64,000 nucleotides of DNA from Chryseobacterium sp. KLBC 52 (GCF_003347605.1 NZ_QDFZ01000012.1:1-64000); one strand, 5' to 3'; positions 1-8,059 are shown, counted from the stretch's first letter. Numbers and translations are program-made. The notes: generated from the letters alone by a model not told the origin.

Positions 1-59
<59 letters not shown>

Positions 60-66
60 CTAAACG

Positions 67-100
67 AAAGAGAAGCAATATGTATTGCTTCTCTTTTTTA
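67..100 (+). terminator. Rho-independent terminator after the tRNA
   Basis: A perfect 10 bp stem GAGAAGCAAT/ATTGCTTCTC (70-79, 84-93) with a 4-base loop is followed by six T. It lies 10 bases after the tRNA end and would end the tRNA transcript. Confidence 0.8.
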
Positions 101-111
101 TTTATTATCCA

Positions 112-138
112 GTCATTGCGAACAAAGTGAAGCAATCT
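112..138. repeat. Short REP-like inverted repeat
   Basis: GTCATTGCGA...AAGCAATCT forms an imperfect inverted repeat (ATTGC/GCAAT). It resembles a short intergenic repeat common in many bacterial genomes. Only one copy was recognised in this window, so its repeat nature is remembered knowledge, not shown here. The rest of 139-251 shows nothing clear. Confidence 0.35.
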
Positions 139-251
139 TAGCTCGGAATACTGCGAAGAGACAAATTTTTATAACTGAATTTACATTTTGAGTAAGACCC
201 AAAGATTTTATCTTCGGTAAAATAAATAGGGAAAAGGTTATATGGTAATTA

Positions 252-491
252 TTATTGGTTTTTCCACAGCTTATATGCCTCTTTCATACAATTCCCGCAG
301 GGACGATAGCCATTTTTTAAAGCTTCTTTTTCGTCTGCAAAGAAGATCCTGTTTTCTTTCTTCATTCTTTTTCCTGAGTGGCAGCTGAGCAATCCATAGA
401 TTTTCAGTTTTTTATTCCCTCCAAAAGAAATGTCTCGGTGGTGGATTTTACTTCTAAGACTTTCGGCTGTGATCTGAGAATGCTGAATCAT
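252..491 (-). CDS. Ada-type metal-binding domain protein, 79 aa
   Basis: This small protein is essentially one Ada-type zinc-binding domain. The visible motif is LSCHSGKRMKK near residues 35-45, a central FF.D...A...GY segment, and RPCGNCM near residues 63-69. In Ada, this domain holds a Zn(Cys)4 site and repairs methyl-phosphotriesters or acts as the DNA-methylation switch; here three cysteines are plain (SC, PC, NC), so full repair chemistry is uncertain. The methyltransferase and AraC domains of full Ada are absent. It lies 18 bp downstream of the oxygenase gene on the same strand, and a joint role in damaged nucleic acids is likely but inferred. Confidence 0.75.
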   Translation of the reverse strand: MIQHSQITAESLRSKIHHRDISFGGNKKLKIYGLLSCHSGKRMKKENRIFFADEKEALKNGYRPCGNCMKEAYKLWKNQ

Positions 492-509
492 AGTTCATTT
501 ATTTAATAA

Positions 510-1223
510 TTAGGTGGTTGCATCGTGGAAAATAATACCTAGCGCATAGCGGTTTCCTTCTCTCACTTCACTTACTCCATGTTTCATATTGACTCTGTAG
601 TATCCTTTGGTTCCTTTTTCCGGTTTAAACTGAGTCGTAAAAATAAGGACATCTCCTTTTTTAGGTTTTAAAACAATGGCTTTTGACTGCGCTCTCGGAA
701 TCTGTTGGGTAAGGACAAACTCACCGCCTGTAAAATCTTTGTCGGGTTCGCTGAGCATAACAACAATTTGAATGGGAAAATAGATATCTCCATATAAATC
801 CTGATGCAGCGTATTAAACCCACCTTTTCCATATTTCAAAATTAAAACCGTAGCTTTTTGCTGGCTGTTAAGATGGCACAGGTTCAGGAACTCCTGGTGC
901 TCTAAAGGAAAATGAATGTCAATATCTAAAGCTTTAAACCACGTATTGGCAATAGAAGCCAGATAGGGATACATTGTTGTTCGTATAGTTTGAATGATTT
1001 CTGGTAATGGATAGGTAAAGTATTTATACTCACCCAATCCAAAACGGTGTCTGGCCATGACAACTGTTTTGCGGTAAAGAGAAGAATGATCGTAATCTGC
1101 TTTTAATAGTTCACCTTCTTCCCCAGACAACAGATCAGGAATGATGGCATACCCGTTTTGATGCATTTTTTCTGTAACGTTCTGCCAGTCTGTATTTTTG
1201 ATTGTACGGACAATATCTTTCAT
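510..1223 (-). CDS. 2OG-Fe(II) oxygenase, probable Oxygenase-NA family
   Basis: This is a predicted Fe(II)/2-oxoglutarate dioxygenase of about 237 aa. The double-stranded beta-helix motif is visible as LHQDLYGD (His and Asp ligands), a distal His in MKHGVSEVR, and an Arg in GNRYALGIIFHDA that probably binds 2-oxoglutarate. The segment RKTVVMARHRFGLGEYKYF matches my memory of the Oxygenase-NA family (PF09859), predicted to act on damaged nucleic acid and often found with Ada or AlkA genes. The adjacent Ada-type gene supports this. I start at the ATG at 1223; a longer reading to 1244 needs a TTG. The substrate is unknown. Confidence 0.75.
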   Translation of the reverse strand: MKDIVRTIKNTDWQNVTEKMHQNGYAIIPDLLSGEEGELLKADYDHSSLYRKTVVMARHRFGLGEYKYFTYPLPEIIQTIRTTMYPYLASIANTWFKALDIDIHFPLEHQEFLNLCHLNSQQKATVLILKYGKGGFNTLHQDLYGDIYFPIQIVVMLSEPDKDFTGGEFVLTQQIPRAQSKAIVLKPKKGDVLIFTTQFKPEKGTKGYYRVNMKHGVSEVREGNRYALGIIFHDATT

Positions 1224-1415
1224 TGGTTTGATTTTATTCTGCAAAAATCTATAGTTCCTCAGAACAATACAATCCGAAACATGTGGTATTCATTGCGTAG
1301 TTTAATAAAAGATCAGAGTAAGTCTGTCTGGACTATTGTTTTAATATGATTCTGGATGATATCACTGGTCCTGTTTAAAGCTATTTTTGCTCTGTTAATA
1401 AAAATAGATATAACG

Positions 1416-1862
1416 ATGAATTACATGATTAAAAAGGCAAGTCTTGAGGATCTTGATGAAACGGCTGAATTGTTCAATCTTTACCGTATTTTTTACAGGC
1501 AGGAATCAGATGTAGAAAAAGGGAAGGCTTTTCTCAAAGAACGGTTTTTAAACAGTGAATCCGATATTTTTCTGGCAGTAGTGGACGGAAAAGCCGTAGG
1601 ATTCGTGCAGCTTTACAAATTATTTCATTATACCAGATTACAAAAACAATGGCTGTTAAGTGATCTTTTTGTTCATCCTGATTATAGAGGAAAAGGACTT
1701 TCTGTGGCATTAATTGACCGTAGTAAACAATGGTGTGAAGAAACAGGAGCATGCGGGCTGATGCTTGAAACCGAAAAGACGAATGATATAGGAAACCAAT
1801 TATATCCACGCTGTGGGTTTGAATATGACGGATTGCATAATTATTACCATTGGTGGAAATAG
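1416..1862 (+). CDS. GNAT family N-acetyltransferase
   Basis: A 148 aa single-domain GNAT protein that transfers acetyl from acetyl-CoA to an amine; the substrate is unknown. The acetyl-CoA binding motif A is visible as LSDLFVHPDYRGKGLSVAL, followed by the typical late motif YPRCGFEYDG near the C terminus. The start is ATG 1416 (MNYMIKKAS); the open frame extends upstream to 1356, but that extension is hydrophobic and does not fit the fold. It is transcribed alone, divergent from the oxygenase pair, and followed by the structured region at 1951-2137. Confidence 0.85.
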   Translation: MNYMIKKASLEDLDETAELFNLYRIFYRQESDVEKGKAFLKERFLNSESDIFLAVVDGKAVGFVQLYKLFHYTRLQKQWLLSDLFVHPDYRGKGLSVALIDRSKQWCEETGACGLMLETEKTNDIGNQLYPRCGFEYDGLHNYYHWWK

Positions 1863-1950
1863 AATAAAGCCGCTAGAAGATGATCTTTTTTTGTGGTATT
1901 TTACTTCTATAATGATAAGTAGTATTAGTTCTACAGTTCTTAACACTTAA

Positions 1951-2137
1951 TTCTACAGGTATTTTCAACCTGCAGAAGGGTATAATCCTATTTTTGTAAA
2001 GCTCTTACAGATCATGGGTAGGACAGTTGATCTGTAGAGCGTATGCAAAAAAATCTCTGCCTAATTTTCTACTTTTTCCCCACGGTTTTATGATTAGTAC
2101 CACAAAACTGCTTTTTCCGGCGGAGATTTTTTGCTTT
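1951..2137 (+). ncRNA. Candidate structured RNA (three consecutive hairpins)
   Basis: Between the GNAT gene and the convergent gene at 2199 the 336 bp gap contains no ORF but three strong folds. Hairpin 1 is TTCTACAGGT/ACCTGCAGAA (1951-1977, one mismatch). Hairpin 2 is GCTCTTACAGATCA/TGATCTGTAGAGC (2001-2040, one bulge, 13-base loop). Hairpin 3 has outer arms at 2044-2060 and 2121-2136 (AAAAAATCTC pairs with GAGATTTTTT), a pyrimidine-rich internal loop and an inner stem CGGTTTTATG/CACAAAACTG. TATTTTTG at 1989-1996 matches the TAnnTTTG box, which would start RNA near hairpin 2. TCTACAG at 1930 could alternatively pair with CTGTAGA at 2032. A 6S-like RNA is one possibility, but no known family was recognised. 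Strand is inferred. Confidence 0.4.
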
Positions 2138-2141
2138 TGAA

Positions 2142-2178
2142 TAAAAAAGAGAACGACGATGGTCATTCTCTTTTTTTA
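2142..2178. terminator. Symmetric (bidirectional) terminator
   Basis: AAAAAAGAGAA and TTCTCTTTTTT are mirror arms around GAC-GATG-GTC, giving A-run, stem and T-run in both directions. It serves the minus-strand gene ending at 2199 and any plus-strand RNA from 1951-2137. Confidence 0.75.
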
Positions 2179-2198
2179 TTCTTAAATATATTTAAATA

Positions 2199-2780
2199 TT
2201 ATTGAGCCAGTTGAGCGTAAGGAGTAAGCTTGTTGTCATCAGACATTGTCTGTCCTAAAAAGTCTCTTTTCTGATCCGCTTTCATTCTGCCGGCTGCATC
2301 ATTTGCATTGAAATAAGCTTCGCTTAGTTTTGTAGCAATATCAGCAGGTTTGAATTCAAATTTTGTATCTCCCTCAACTCCTAAATATCCGTTCTTTCTT
2401 GTAAGGTTGGTAATATAATTGTTGTAATTGATCATTGTACCTCTCAACATATTGTTGTGATATTCCATACATTTCTTAGCTTTTTTGGAAGAATTGTTCA
2501 GGATACAGTTTTTCATATTGTTTCTGTATAAAAACCATTCAGATTCTAAAATACCATATTCTCTACCCAGAGCAATCTTCCCGTTATTCACAATATTATT
2601 ATCTCCTTCTTTGGTAGAGATCGTCTGAAGATGCTGAATAACCAAAGGAACGGTAGCTTCAATTTTTGATTTTGTATCTTTTAATATGCTAAGATCGGCA
2701 GCAGGAGAACCCTTCTTTTGTGCTGTAGTAACGTTAAAAATAAGCAGTAATAGTACAATCAGTAAATTATATCTTTTCAT
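2199..2780 (-). CDS. Secreted protein of unknown function
   Basis: 193 aa with an N-terminal signal peptide (YNLLIVLLLLIFNVTTAQ) probably cut after TTAQ. The mature part is mostly polar and probably helical, with two cysteines (NCIL, KKCMEY) about 15 residues apart that could form a disulfide. No family was recognised. It stands alone with its own terminator and divergently from the BlaI gene, sharing a 335 bp upstream region. Confidence 0.65.
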   Translation of the reverse strand: MKRYNLLIVLLLLIFNVTTAQKKGSPAADLSILKDTKSKIEATVPLVIQHLQTISTKEGDNNIVNNGKIALGREYGILESEWFLYRNNMKNCILNNSSKKAKKCMEYHNNMLRGTMINYNNYITNLTRKNGYLGVEGDTKFEFKPADIATKLSEAYFNANDAAGRMKADQKRDFLGQTMSDDNKLTPYAQLAQ

Positions 2781-2999
2781 GAGAAATTTTTAAAGCACTA
2801 AAATAAATATAATTTCCCGGTTAAAACAAATTCATTTTAATTTTATTTAATAAAAATTAACAAGTTTTAAGAATTTACCTCTGAAAAGCTTCTTTTTCTA
2901 TCGATTAAGCAGGCTGTATTTTCACTCTCTTAAAAATTTAATATATTTTAACTATTTTTATTTCATTGATTATCAGATAATTAATATTACGTAGGTGTT

Positions 3000-3094
3000 T
3001 ATCACTAAAAAAATAGTTGTTTGATTCGATTTTATTTCTACATTTGTATAACTAATTTCTTAGTGATAGTAATATCGAAAGGTTTATATCACTA
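3000..3094 (+). promoter_or_regulatory. blaI promoter with three TATCACTA operator-like sites
   Basis: TTG at 3017-3019, 19 bp, then TACATTTG at 3039-3046 fits the Bacteroidetes promoter well. The 8-mer TATCACTA occurs directly at 3000-3007 and 3087-3094 and inverted (TAGTGATA) at 3061-3068, so copies flank the promoter and the likely start point. BlaI/MecI repressors normally autoregulate through dyads beside their own gene, so these are likely the operator; this is inference. The rest of the 2781-3115 gap is AT-rich without other visible signals. Confidence 0.6.
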
Positions 3095-3115
3095 TAACTG
3101 ATAAATGAACAGGAT

Positions 3116-3481
3116 ATGAAAATTCAGACTTTAACAAAAGCAGAAGAACAGGTAATGCAGTATTTATGGAAAATAGAAAAAGGATTTCTAAAGGATGTTC
3201 TTGATCTTTTTCCGGATCCCAAGCCCCATACCAATACAGTCTCTACCATTCTAAAAGTATTGAAGGACAAAGAATTTGTAGACTATCGTGTCCATGGAAG
3301 ACAACATGAGTATTTTCCACTTGTTTCAAAAGAACAATACTCAGGGAAGACCATAAAAAGTCTTGTGAAGAACTATTTCAAAGGTTCTTACAAAAGTGCC
3401 GTTTCATTTTTGGTAGAAAAAAATGAAATGACAGTAGAAGATCTTGAGATGTTATTAGATGAACTCAAAAAGAAAGACTAA
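3116..3481 (+). CDS. BlaI/MecI/CopY family transcriptional repressor
   Basis: 121 aa, the usual length for the family. The winged-helix part covers about residues 1-75 (LTKAEEQVMQYLW, then HTNTVSTILKVLKDKEFV as recognition helix), and the C-terminal dimerisation helices run to the end (MTVEDLEMLLDELKK). Family members repress by binding a dyad and are inactivated by the protease encoded next to them. The following M56 gene starts 5 bp after the stop, so the two are co-transcribed. No beta-lactamase gene is nearby, so the regulated target is unknown; the GLPGLI genes just downstream are candidates. Confidence 0.9.
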   Translation: MKIQTLTKAEEQVMQYLWKIEKGFLKDVLDLFPDPKPHTNTVSTILKVLKDKEFVDYRVHGRQHEYFPLVSKEQYSGKTIKSLVKNYFKGSYKSAVSFLVEKNEMTVEDLEMLLDELKKKD

Positions 3482-3486
3482 GACCT

Positions 3487-5394
3487 ATGGAAGCCATACT
3501 TTTATACTTTGGGAAAACTATTTTATGTTCAGGTGTAACATTTTTGTATTATCAGTTGTCATTAAAAGACAAGACATTCCATCATTATAACAGATTTTAT
3601 CTGCTGGGTGCGATTGTGATATCACTTTTGTTACCACTCATCAGAATAGATGATTTTACGATAGAGGTAAATAATGATATGTATATGCTTCTTGACAAGA
3701 TTCAGAATTTTAACACAGAAAAAAACATAGACAATGGTAACCTTTATTTTAACATTATTTTTTCAGCTCTGGGACTGGTTTCTCTCTATTTTTTAGGGAA
3801 GCTGTTGTATGGGATTTTCAAAATCCAGCAGTTTAAAAACCAATTTCAGAAAGAAAGTTTTGACGGGATCAATTTTTACCGTACAGACCTTACCGAAGCT
3901 CCATTTTCTTATTTTAAAAACCTGTTCTGGAAGAATACAATTACCCTGCATTCTGATATCGGAAAACAGATTTTAAAGCATGAAATGGTACATATTGAGC
4001 AGAAACATTCCTTTGATAAGATCTTTATCGAGATGGTAACTTCTGTTTTCTGGTTCAATCCTTTCTTTCATCTCATTAAAAGAGAAATTAATTTAATCCA
4101 TGAATATCTGGCTGATAAAAAAGCCGTAAAACAATCGGACACCAAAGCATTTGCGCAGATGCTTTTAGCAAGCCACTTTTCCGGAACACAGTTGCCTGTT
4201 ACCAGTCCGTTTCTAAGTTCAAACCTTAAAAAAAGACTTAAGATGTTACAAAAACCAAAAACCAAGTTCGGATATGCGCGAAGAATTTTTGCCTTACCGG
4301 TAGTATTCTCTGTTGCTTTTGCTTATCTGGTAAATGCCAAAAACAGAGAAATTGAAGAAACAAACCTTTCTATTAAAAAAGCAGTTTCAGAAATAAAAAA
4401 AGATACCATCAGGCCTGAAAAATCGGCTCAGGGAAAAATTGCGGAACTGAAAACCGTATCGCCTGAAGACCAGACAAAAATTGCAGGGCTTGAAAAGAAA
4501 ATAAAAGAAAAAGAGAAAGAGCTGAAAGGATTGGATCCCGAAAGTGATCTCTTCAGCGATAAAATAGAAGAAATAAGCAATCTGGCTTCAGAGATAGGAG
4601 AAATTGCTTCAAAAGTTGAAGTTGATAAATATTTCAATTCTGCTGAATGGAAAAATCAAATGAAGGAACTTGAAAATATGGATCCTCTTGATAAGAAAGA
4701 ACTTCGCAAAATAAAAAGAGCAGCTAAAAAAGCGGGAAGAGAGGCTGCAAGAGCAGTAAAACACATCATTCCGCCCACACCGCCTAGTGCACCGGATGCA
4801 CCTCTGGCGCCAATTGCTCCAGAAGCTCCACTAGCCCCAAAGGCTCCCAAAGTAGTTTACTTTAAAAATAATAACACCGTTTATTATAAGGATCTGAGTG
4901 CTAAAGAAAAAGAAGAAGTACGAAAAGCAATGGCAGAAGCCAGAGATGCGATGAAAGAAGCGGTAAAAGCCAGAGTGGAAGGTGAAACATCAAGAGCTGA
5001 AGGAGACAGAATCAGAGTGAAGGCTGAAAGAATCAGAATTGATGGGGAAAAAATCCGAAAACAAGTTGAAAAAGCCCGTGCAGAAGCAGAGAAAAGATCT
5101 GTCAGTTTTAGAAACGGAGCATTTATTAAATTTGACGGTAAACCTGATGTTATTGTAATGAATGCTGATTTTATCAAAAAGGATGGCAACGGAAATATTG
5201 CCATGAATGGGGTGAAAAATTTCAGAATAAGCGGTAATGATGATGTACAATACAAGTATTATATTGACGGAAGAGAAGTTTCTAAGGATGATGTAAACTC
5301 ATTGGATACAGGCAATATATCGAAAGTTAATGTCAATACTCAGAAAAAAGGAGATGTTAAGCAGGGGGAAATAAGAATCGAAACAAAGAAATAA
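3487..5394 (+). CDS. BlaR1-like M56 membrane metallopeptidase with long C-terminal tail
   Basis: 635 aa. Three hydrophobic segments precede the zinc site (about 3-22, 36-52, 88-110). The catalytic motif is HEMVH at 165-169 with a later HEYLADKKA, as in M56 peptidases; a fourth membrane helix lies near 267-284. The tail (about 285-635) is not a penicillin-binding sensor. It holds a charged coiled coil (320-395), a Pro/Ala-rich stretch (423-450), a second charged coil with RA/EA repeats (460-535), and a final IDGREVSKDDV segment that resembles the plug-like ends of Bacteroidetes M56 proteins. It probably senses envelope stress and cleaves the partner repressor; the signal is unknown. Confidence 0.85.
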   Translation: MEAILLYFGKTILCSGVTFLYYQLSLKDKTFHHYNRFYLLGAIVISLLLPLIRIDDFTIEVNNDMYMLLDKIQNFNTEKNIDNGNLYFNIIFSALGLVSLYFLGKLLYGIFKIQQFKNQFQKESFDGINFYRTDLTEAPFSYFKNLFWKNTITLHSDIGKQILKHEMVHIEQKHSFDKIFIEMVTSVFWFNPFFHLIKREINLIHEYLADKKAVKQSDTKAFAQMLLASHFSGTQLPVTSPFLSSNLKKRLKMLQKPKTKFGYARRIFALPVVFSVAFAYLVNAKNREIEETNLSIKKAVSEIKKDTIRPEKSAQGKIAELKTVSPEDQTKIAGLEKKIKEKEKELKGLDPESDLFSDKIEEISNLASEIGEIASKVEVDKYFNSAEWKNQMKELENMDPLDKKELRKIKRAAKKAGREAARAVKHIIPPTPPSAPDAPLAPIAPEAPLAPKAPKVVYFKNNNTVYYKDLSAKEKEEVRKAMAEARDAMKEAVKARVEGETSRAEGDRIRVKAERIRIDGEKIRKQVEKARAEAEKRSVSFRNGAFIKFDGKPDVIVMNADFIKKDGNGNIAMNGVKNFRISGNDDVQYKYYIDGREVSKDDVNSLDTGNISKVNVNTQKKGDVKQGEIRIETKK

Positions 5395-5450
5395 AGTTCC
5401 ATCAGGCTTTGTCAGTTTCAGATTGGCAAAGTCTTTTTTAAACATACATT

Positions 5451-6353
5451 ATGAAAAGTAAAATTCTATTTTTTTTATTTCTGGGTGTGCTTGCCAGTGC
5501 ACAGGTTAACAGGTTTTTTTATGAATATAAGTTTATTCCGGATTCCAATAATAAGGAAGATGTAAAGACCGAAATGATGTTGCTCGATATCGATAAAGGC
5601 GGATCAAGCTATTACAGCCGAGATAAATTTGTATCAGATTCTATTGGAAAGGCAGAACTTGAAAAACAGTTAAAAGCCGGAGGCGGAAATATCAGTGTTA
5701 ACAGACGGGAAAAGCCCGGGCAGGTTTCTTATAAAGTGACCAAACAATATCCTGATTTCAAAACCTATCTTTTCAGAAGCGTTTCCACTGATAAATATAA
5801 AATAAAAGAAGACCAGAAACCGGAATGGAAAATATTACCTGAGAAACAGAAAATAGAAGAGTATCAGACTCAGAAAGCCACTGCCAGCTTTGGAGGCAGG
5901 GAATGGATAGCCTGGTTTACGACAGATCTTCCTTTTCAGGATGGACCCTATGTTTTTTACGGACTTCCCGGCCTTATCGTAAAAATTGAGGACACTACCG
6001 GATCTCATATCATGACAATGAAAGGTAATAAAACGATTAATACTCCGGCCGGTGAATCGGAAATGCAGATGCCTGATCATGTAAAAGTATTGGGAATAGG
6101 CGGAAAAGAGCTGGAAGTAACGAAAGATCAATTTAAAAAAGTATGGAAGTCGTATGTAAATGATCCTGCTAAAAATATGAGAGAAATGATGATGAAAAAT
6201 GGCGATGGCAATACCAAATTTAGTTTCAAGGTGAGAACAGGAGATGGCAAAGAAATCTCAGATCCCAATCAGGTACTTAGGGAAATAGAAAAAAATACTA
6301 AAGAAGCCCTAAAAAAAGATAACAATCCCATTGAACCGGATCTGGTAAATTAA
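5451..6353 (+). CDS. GLPGLI family secreted protein (first copy)
   Basis: 300 aa with a signal peptide (ILFFLFLGVLASAQ). The family signature is exact: FYGLPGLIVKIED at about residues 169-181, preceded by the conserved WFTTDLPFQDGPY. GLPGLI proteins are Bacteroidetes envelope proteins of unknown function. This copy lies 56 bp after the M56 gene, and the terminator at 6375 could end one blaI-M56-GLPGLI transcript. It is clearly paralogous to the gene at 7176 (shared RFxYEYKFI.DS start and motif block). The C terminus is charged and less conserved. Confidence 0.9.
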   Translation: MKSKILFFLFLGVLASAQVNRFFYEYKFIPDSNNKEDVKTEMMLLDIDKGGSSYYSRDKFVSDSIGKAELEKQLKAGGGNISVNRREKPGQVSYKVTKQYPDFKTYLFRSVSTDKYKIKEDQKPEWKILPEKQKIEEYQTQKATASFGGREWIAWFTTDLPFQDGPYVFYGLPGLIVKIEDTTGSHIMTMKGNKTINTPAGESEMQMPDHVKVLGIGGKELEVTKDQFKKVWKSYVNDPAKNMREMMMKNGDGNTKFSFKVRTGDGKEISDPNQVLREIEKNTKEALKKDNNPIEPDLVN

Positions 6354-6374
6354 AATTATATTTTCTAATATTTA

Positions 6375-6405
6375 CAGGATGGCAAACGTGTCATCCTGTT
6401 TTTGT
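6375..6405 (+). terminator. Terminator after first GLPGLI gene
   Basis: CAGGATG/CATCCTG is a perfect 7 bp stem (6375-6381, 6392-6398) with a T-rich tail. It lies 22 bases after the GLPGLI stop codon. Confidence 0.65.
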
Positions 6406-6474
6406 TTGACAAAAGTAGTCAAACAAAATGTGACAAATATCAATTCATGATGTTATATTATATTTTTTATCTTT

Positions 6475-6571
6475 CAATAAGCAATAAGCAATAAGCAATA
6501 AGCAATAAGCAATAAGCAATAAGCAATAAGCAATAAGCAATAAGCAATAAGCAATAAGCAATAAGCAATAA
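6475..6571. repeat. Heptamer tandem repeat (CAATAAG)x13.9
   Basis: Thirteen perfect head-to-tail copies of the 7-mer CAATAAG (6475-6565) plus CAATAA. The array ends 18 bases before the start codon of the acetyltransferase at 6590, so it lies in its promoter or leader. TATCTTTC at 6468-6475 is one base off the TAnnTTTG box and runs into the first unit. Such perfect short repeats are prone to slippage. The reverse-strand ORF that reads through it is an artefact. Confidence 0.95.
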
Positions 6572-6589
6572 TAATCAACGTTATATCTT

Positions 6590-7156
6590 ATGACAGAAAA
6601 GGAAAAATGTGCAGCCGGGCTTTTATACAATGCCAATTATGATAAAGAACTGATTCAGGAACGTATTGCCTGCAAAGATCTTTGCCAGGAATATAACGGT
6701 CTGAAAAACTCAGATACAGAAAACAGAGACAGACTGCTCAGAAAGATTATTGGCAGTAGTAAAGAAAATATCTGTATAGAACCCAATTTCTGGTGCGATT
6801 ACGGATATAATATAAAAGCAGGAGAGAATTTCTATGCCAATCATAACCTTGTTATTCTGGATTGCGCTACAGTAGAATTTGGTGATAATGTCTTTATTGG
6901 TCCCAACTGCAGCTTTTATACAGCGGGTCATCCGCTTGATGTACAGCAAAGGAATGAGGGACTGGAATATGCACATCCGATCAGAGTAGGTGATAATGTA
7001 TGGCTGGGGGGAAATGTGGTGGTACTTCCGGGTGTTTCTATCGGAAATAATTCGGTGATTGGAGCGGGAAGTATTGTTACAAAGGATATTCCGGATAATG
7101 CAGTAGCCGTGGGCAATCCATGTAAGGTTGTTAAACTTATAACAGAAAAAAACTAA
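6590..7156 (+). CDS. Sugar O-acetyltransferase, maltose acetyltransferase type
   Basis: 188 aa, the normal size for Maa/LacA/NodL enzymes. The N-terminal Mac domain (about 1-57, with AAGLLYNANYD) is followed by a left-handed beta-helix of hexapeptide repeats (70-180), including VFIGPNC, VWLGGNVVVLPG and IGAGSIVTKDI. The likely catalytic His is H114 in TAGHPLDV. Family enzymes transfer acetyl from acetyl-CoA to a sugar hydroxyl; the real substrate cannot be read. It sits between two GLPGLI genes, 19 bp before the second, so they may share a transcript. The heptamer repeat directly upstream may vary its expression. Confidence 0.88.
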   Translation: MTEKEKCAAGLLYNANYDKELIQERIACKDLCQEYNGLKNSDTENRDRLLRKIIGSSKENICIEPNFWCDYGYNIKAGENFYANHNLVILDCATVEFGDNVFIGPNCSFYTAGHPLDVQQRNEGLEYAHPIRVGDNVWLGGNVVVLPGVSIGNNSVIGAGSIVTKDIPDNAVAVGNPCKVVKLITEKN

Positions 7157-7175
7157 AAACTATAGTAAACTAACC

Positions 7176-8036
7176 ATGAAAAAAATGATCACTCTATTCA
7201 GCCTTATACTGGCTGTAATGACTAGTGCACAGAATCAAAGATTTATCTACGAGTACAAATTTATCACTGACTCTACCGCGAGAGATAAAGAGCTAAGTGA
7301 AACCATGTACCTGGAAGTAGCCTCCAAAGGATCCAAATTTTACAGCAAAGATTACTTCCAGTCCGACTCCACGATGAGGGCTATTACTGAAAAAGATACT
7401 GAAAGCTTACATATTAACCTCGGAAATTTTAAGTTTAAAGGCAAAATACGCTACAACATTGAAAAAATGTATCCTGAATATTCCACCAACTTCTTTACTA
7501 CTCTGGGTTCTGATGAATACCAGGTAGAGGAAAAGAGAAAGCAGAACTGGACAATTCTTCCCGAAAAAGAAAAAATAGGAGAATTTAGTGCACAGAAAGC
7601 TGTTTGTGATTTTGCCGGCAGAAAATGGACGGCATGGTTCACTACAGATCTTCCCATTCAGGACGGACCGTACAAGTTTTATGGACTTCCGGGATTGATT
7701 GTAAAAGTGGAAGATAATACCCATTCTCATTCATTCGAATTAAAAGGCAGCCAGAAACTTCCGGCTGGATATGAATGGAAGAGTACCAAAGATAAACAGC
7801 GTTATCATACCCTTATCACACTCAACGAAGCTAAATTTAAAAAAGCGTTTAATGATTACCGCCAGGATCCTATGAAGAGTCAAAAACAAATGCTGGCACA
7901 GGGCACCATCATTGAGATGAGAGACAGTACAGGAAAGATACTGGACCCGGTACAGGCAAGCAGAGATCAGGAAGCTGTGGCGAAAGCCAATATTAAAAAA
8001 CAGAATAATATTCTTGAACTGGATCTGCTGAAATAA
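7176..8036 (+). CDS. GLPGLI family secreted protein (second copy)
   Basis: 286 aa with signal peptide (MITLFSLILAVMTSAQ). FYGLPGLIVKVED lies at about 168-180, after WFTTDLPIQDGPYKF. It aligns along its length with the copy at 5451, which indicates a local duplication with the acetyltransferase between the copies. Function is unknown for the family. A strong terminator follows at 8060. Confidence 0.9.
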   Translation: MKKMITLFSLILAVMTSAQNQRFIYEYKFITDSTARDKELSETMYLEVASKGSKFYSKDYFQSDSTMRAITEKDTESLHINLGNFKFKGKIRYNIEKMYPEYSTNFFTTLGSDEYQVEEKRKQNWTILPEKEKIGEFSAQKAVCDFAGRKWTAWFTTDLPIQDGPYKFYGLPGLIVKVEDNTHSHSFELKGSQKLPAGYEWKSTKDKQRYHTLITLNEAKFKKAFNDYRQDPMKSQKQMLAQGTIIEMRDSTGKILDPVQASRDQEAVAKANIKKQNNILELDLLK

Positions 8037-8059
8037 ACTTACAATATAGAAAAATAAAA

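Noticed and set aside
1356..1415. N-terminal extension of the GNAT gene
   Set aside because: Hydrophobic extension not expected for the fold; ATG 1416 fits the family start.
4656..4850. Minus-strand Ala/Gly-rich ORF
   Set aside because: Shadow of the Pro/Ala-rich tail of the M56 gene on the other strand.
3116..5394. Beta-lactamase resistance operon
   Set aside because: BlaI and M56 genes are present, but no beta-lactamase or penicillin-binding sensor domain is seen.
6475..6571. CRISPR-like array
   Set aside because: Units are 7 bases and contiguous without spacers, so it is a simple tandem repeat.
6445..6636. Minus-strand ORF with LLLIAYC repeats
   Set aside because: It is only the reverse reading of the heptamer array; the repeated residues come from the repeat and no start signal supports it.
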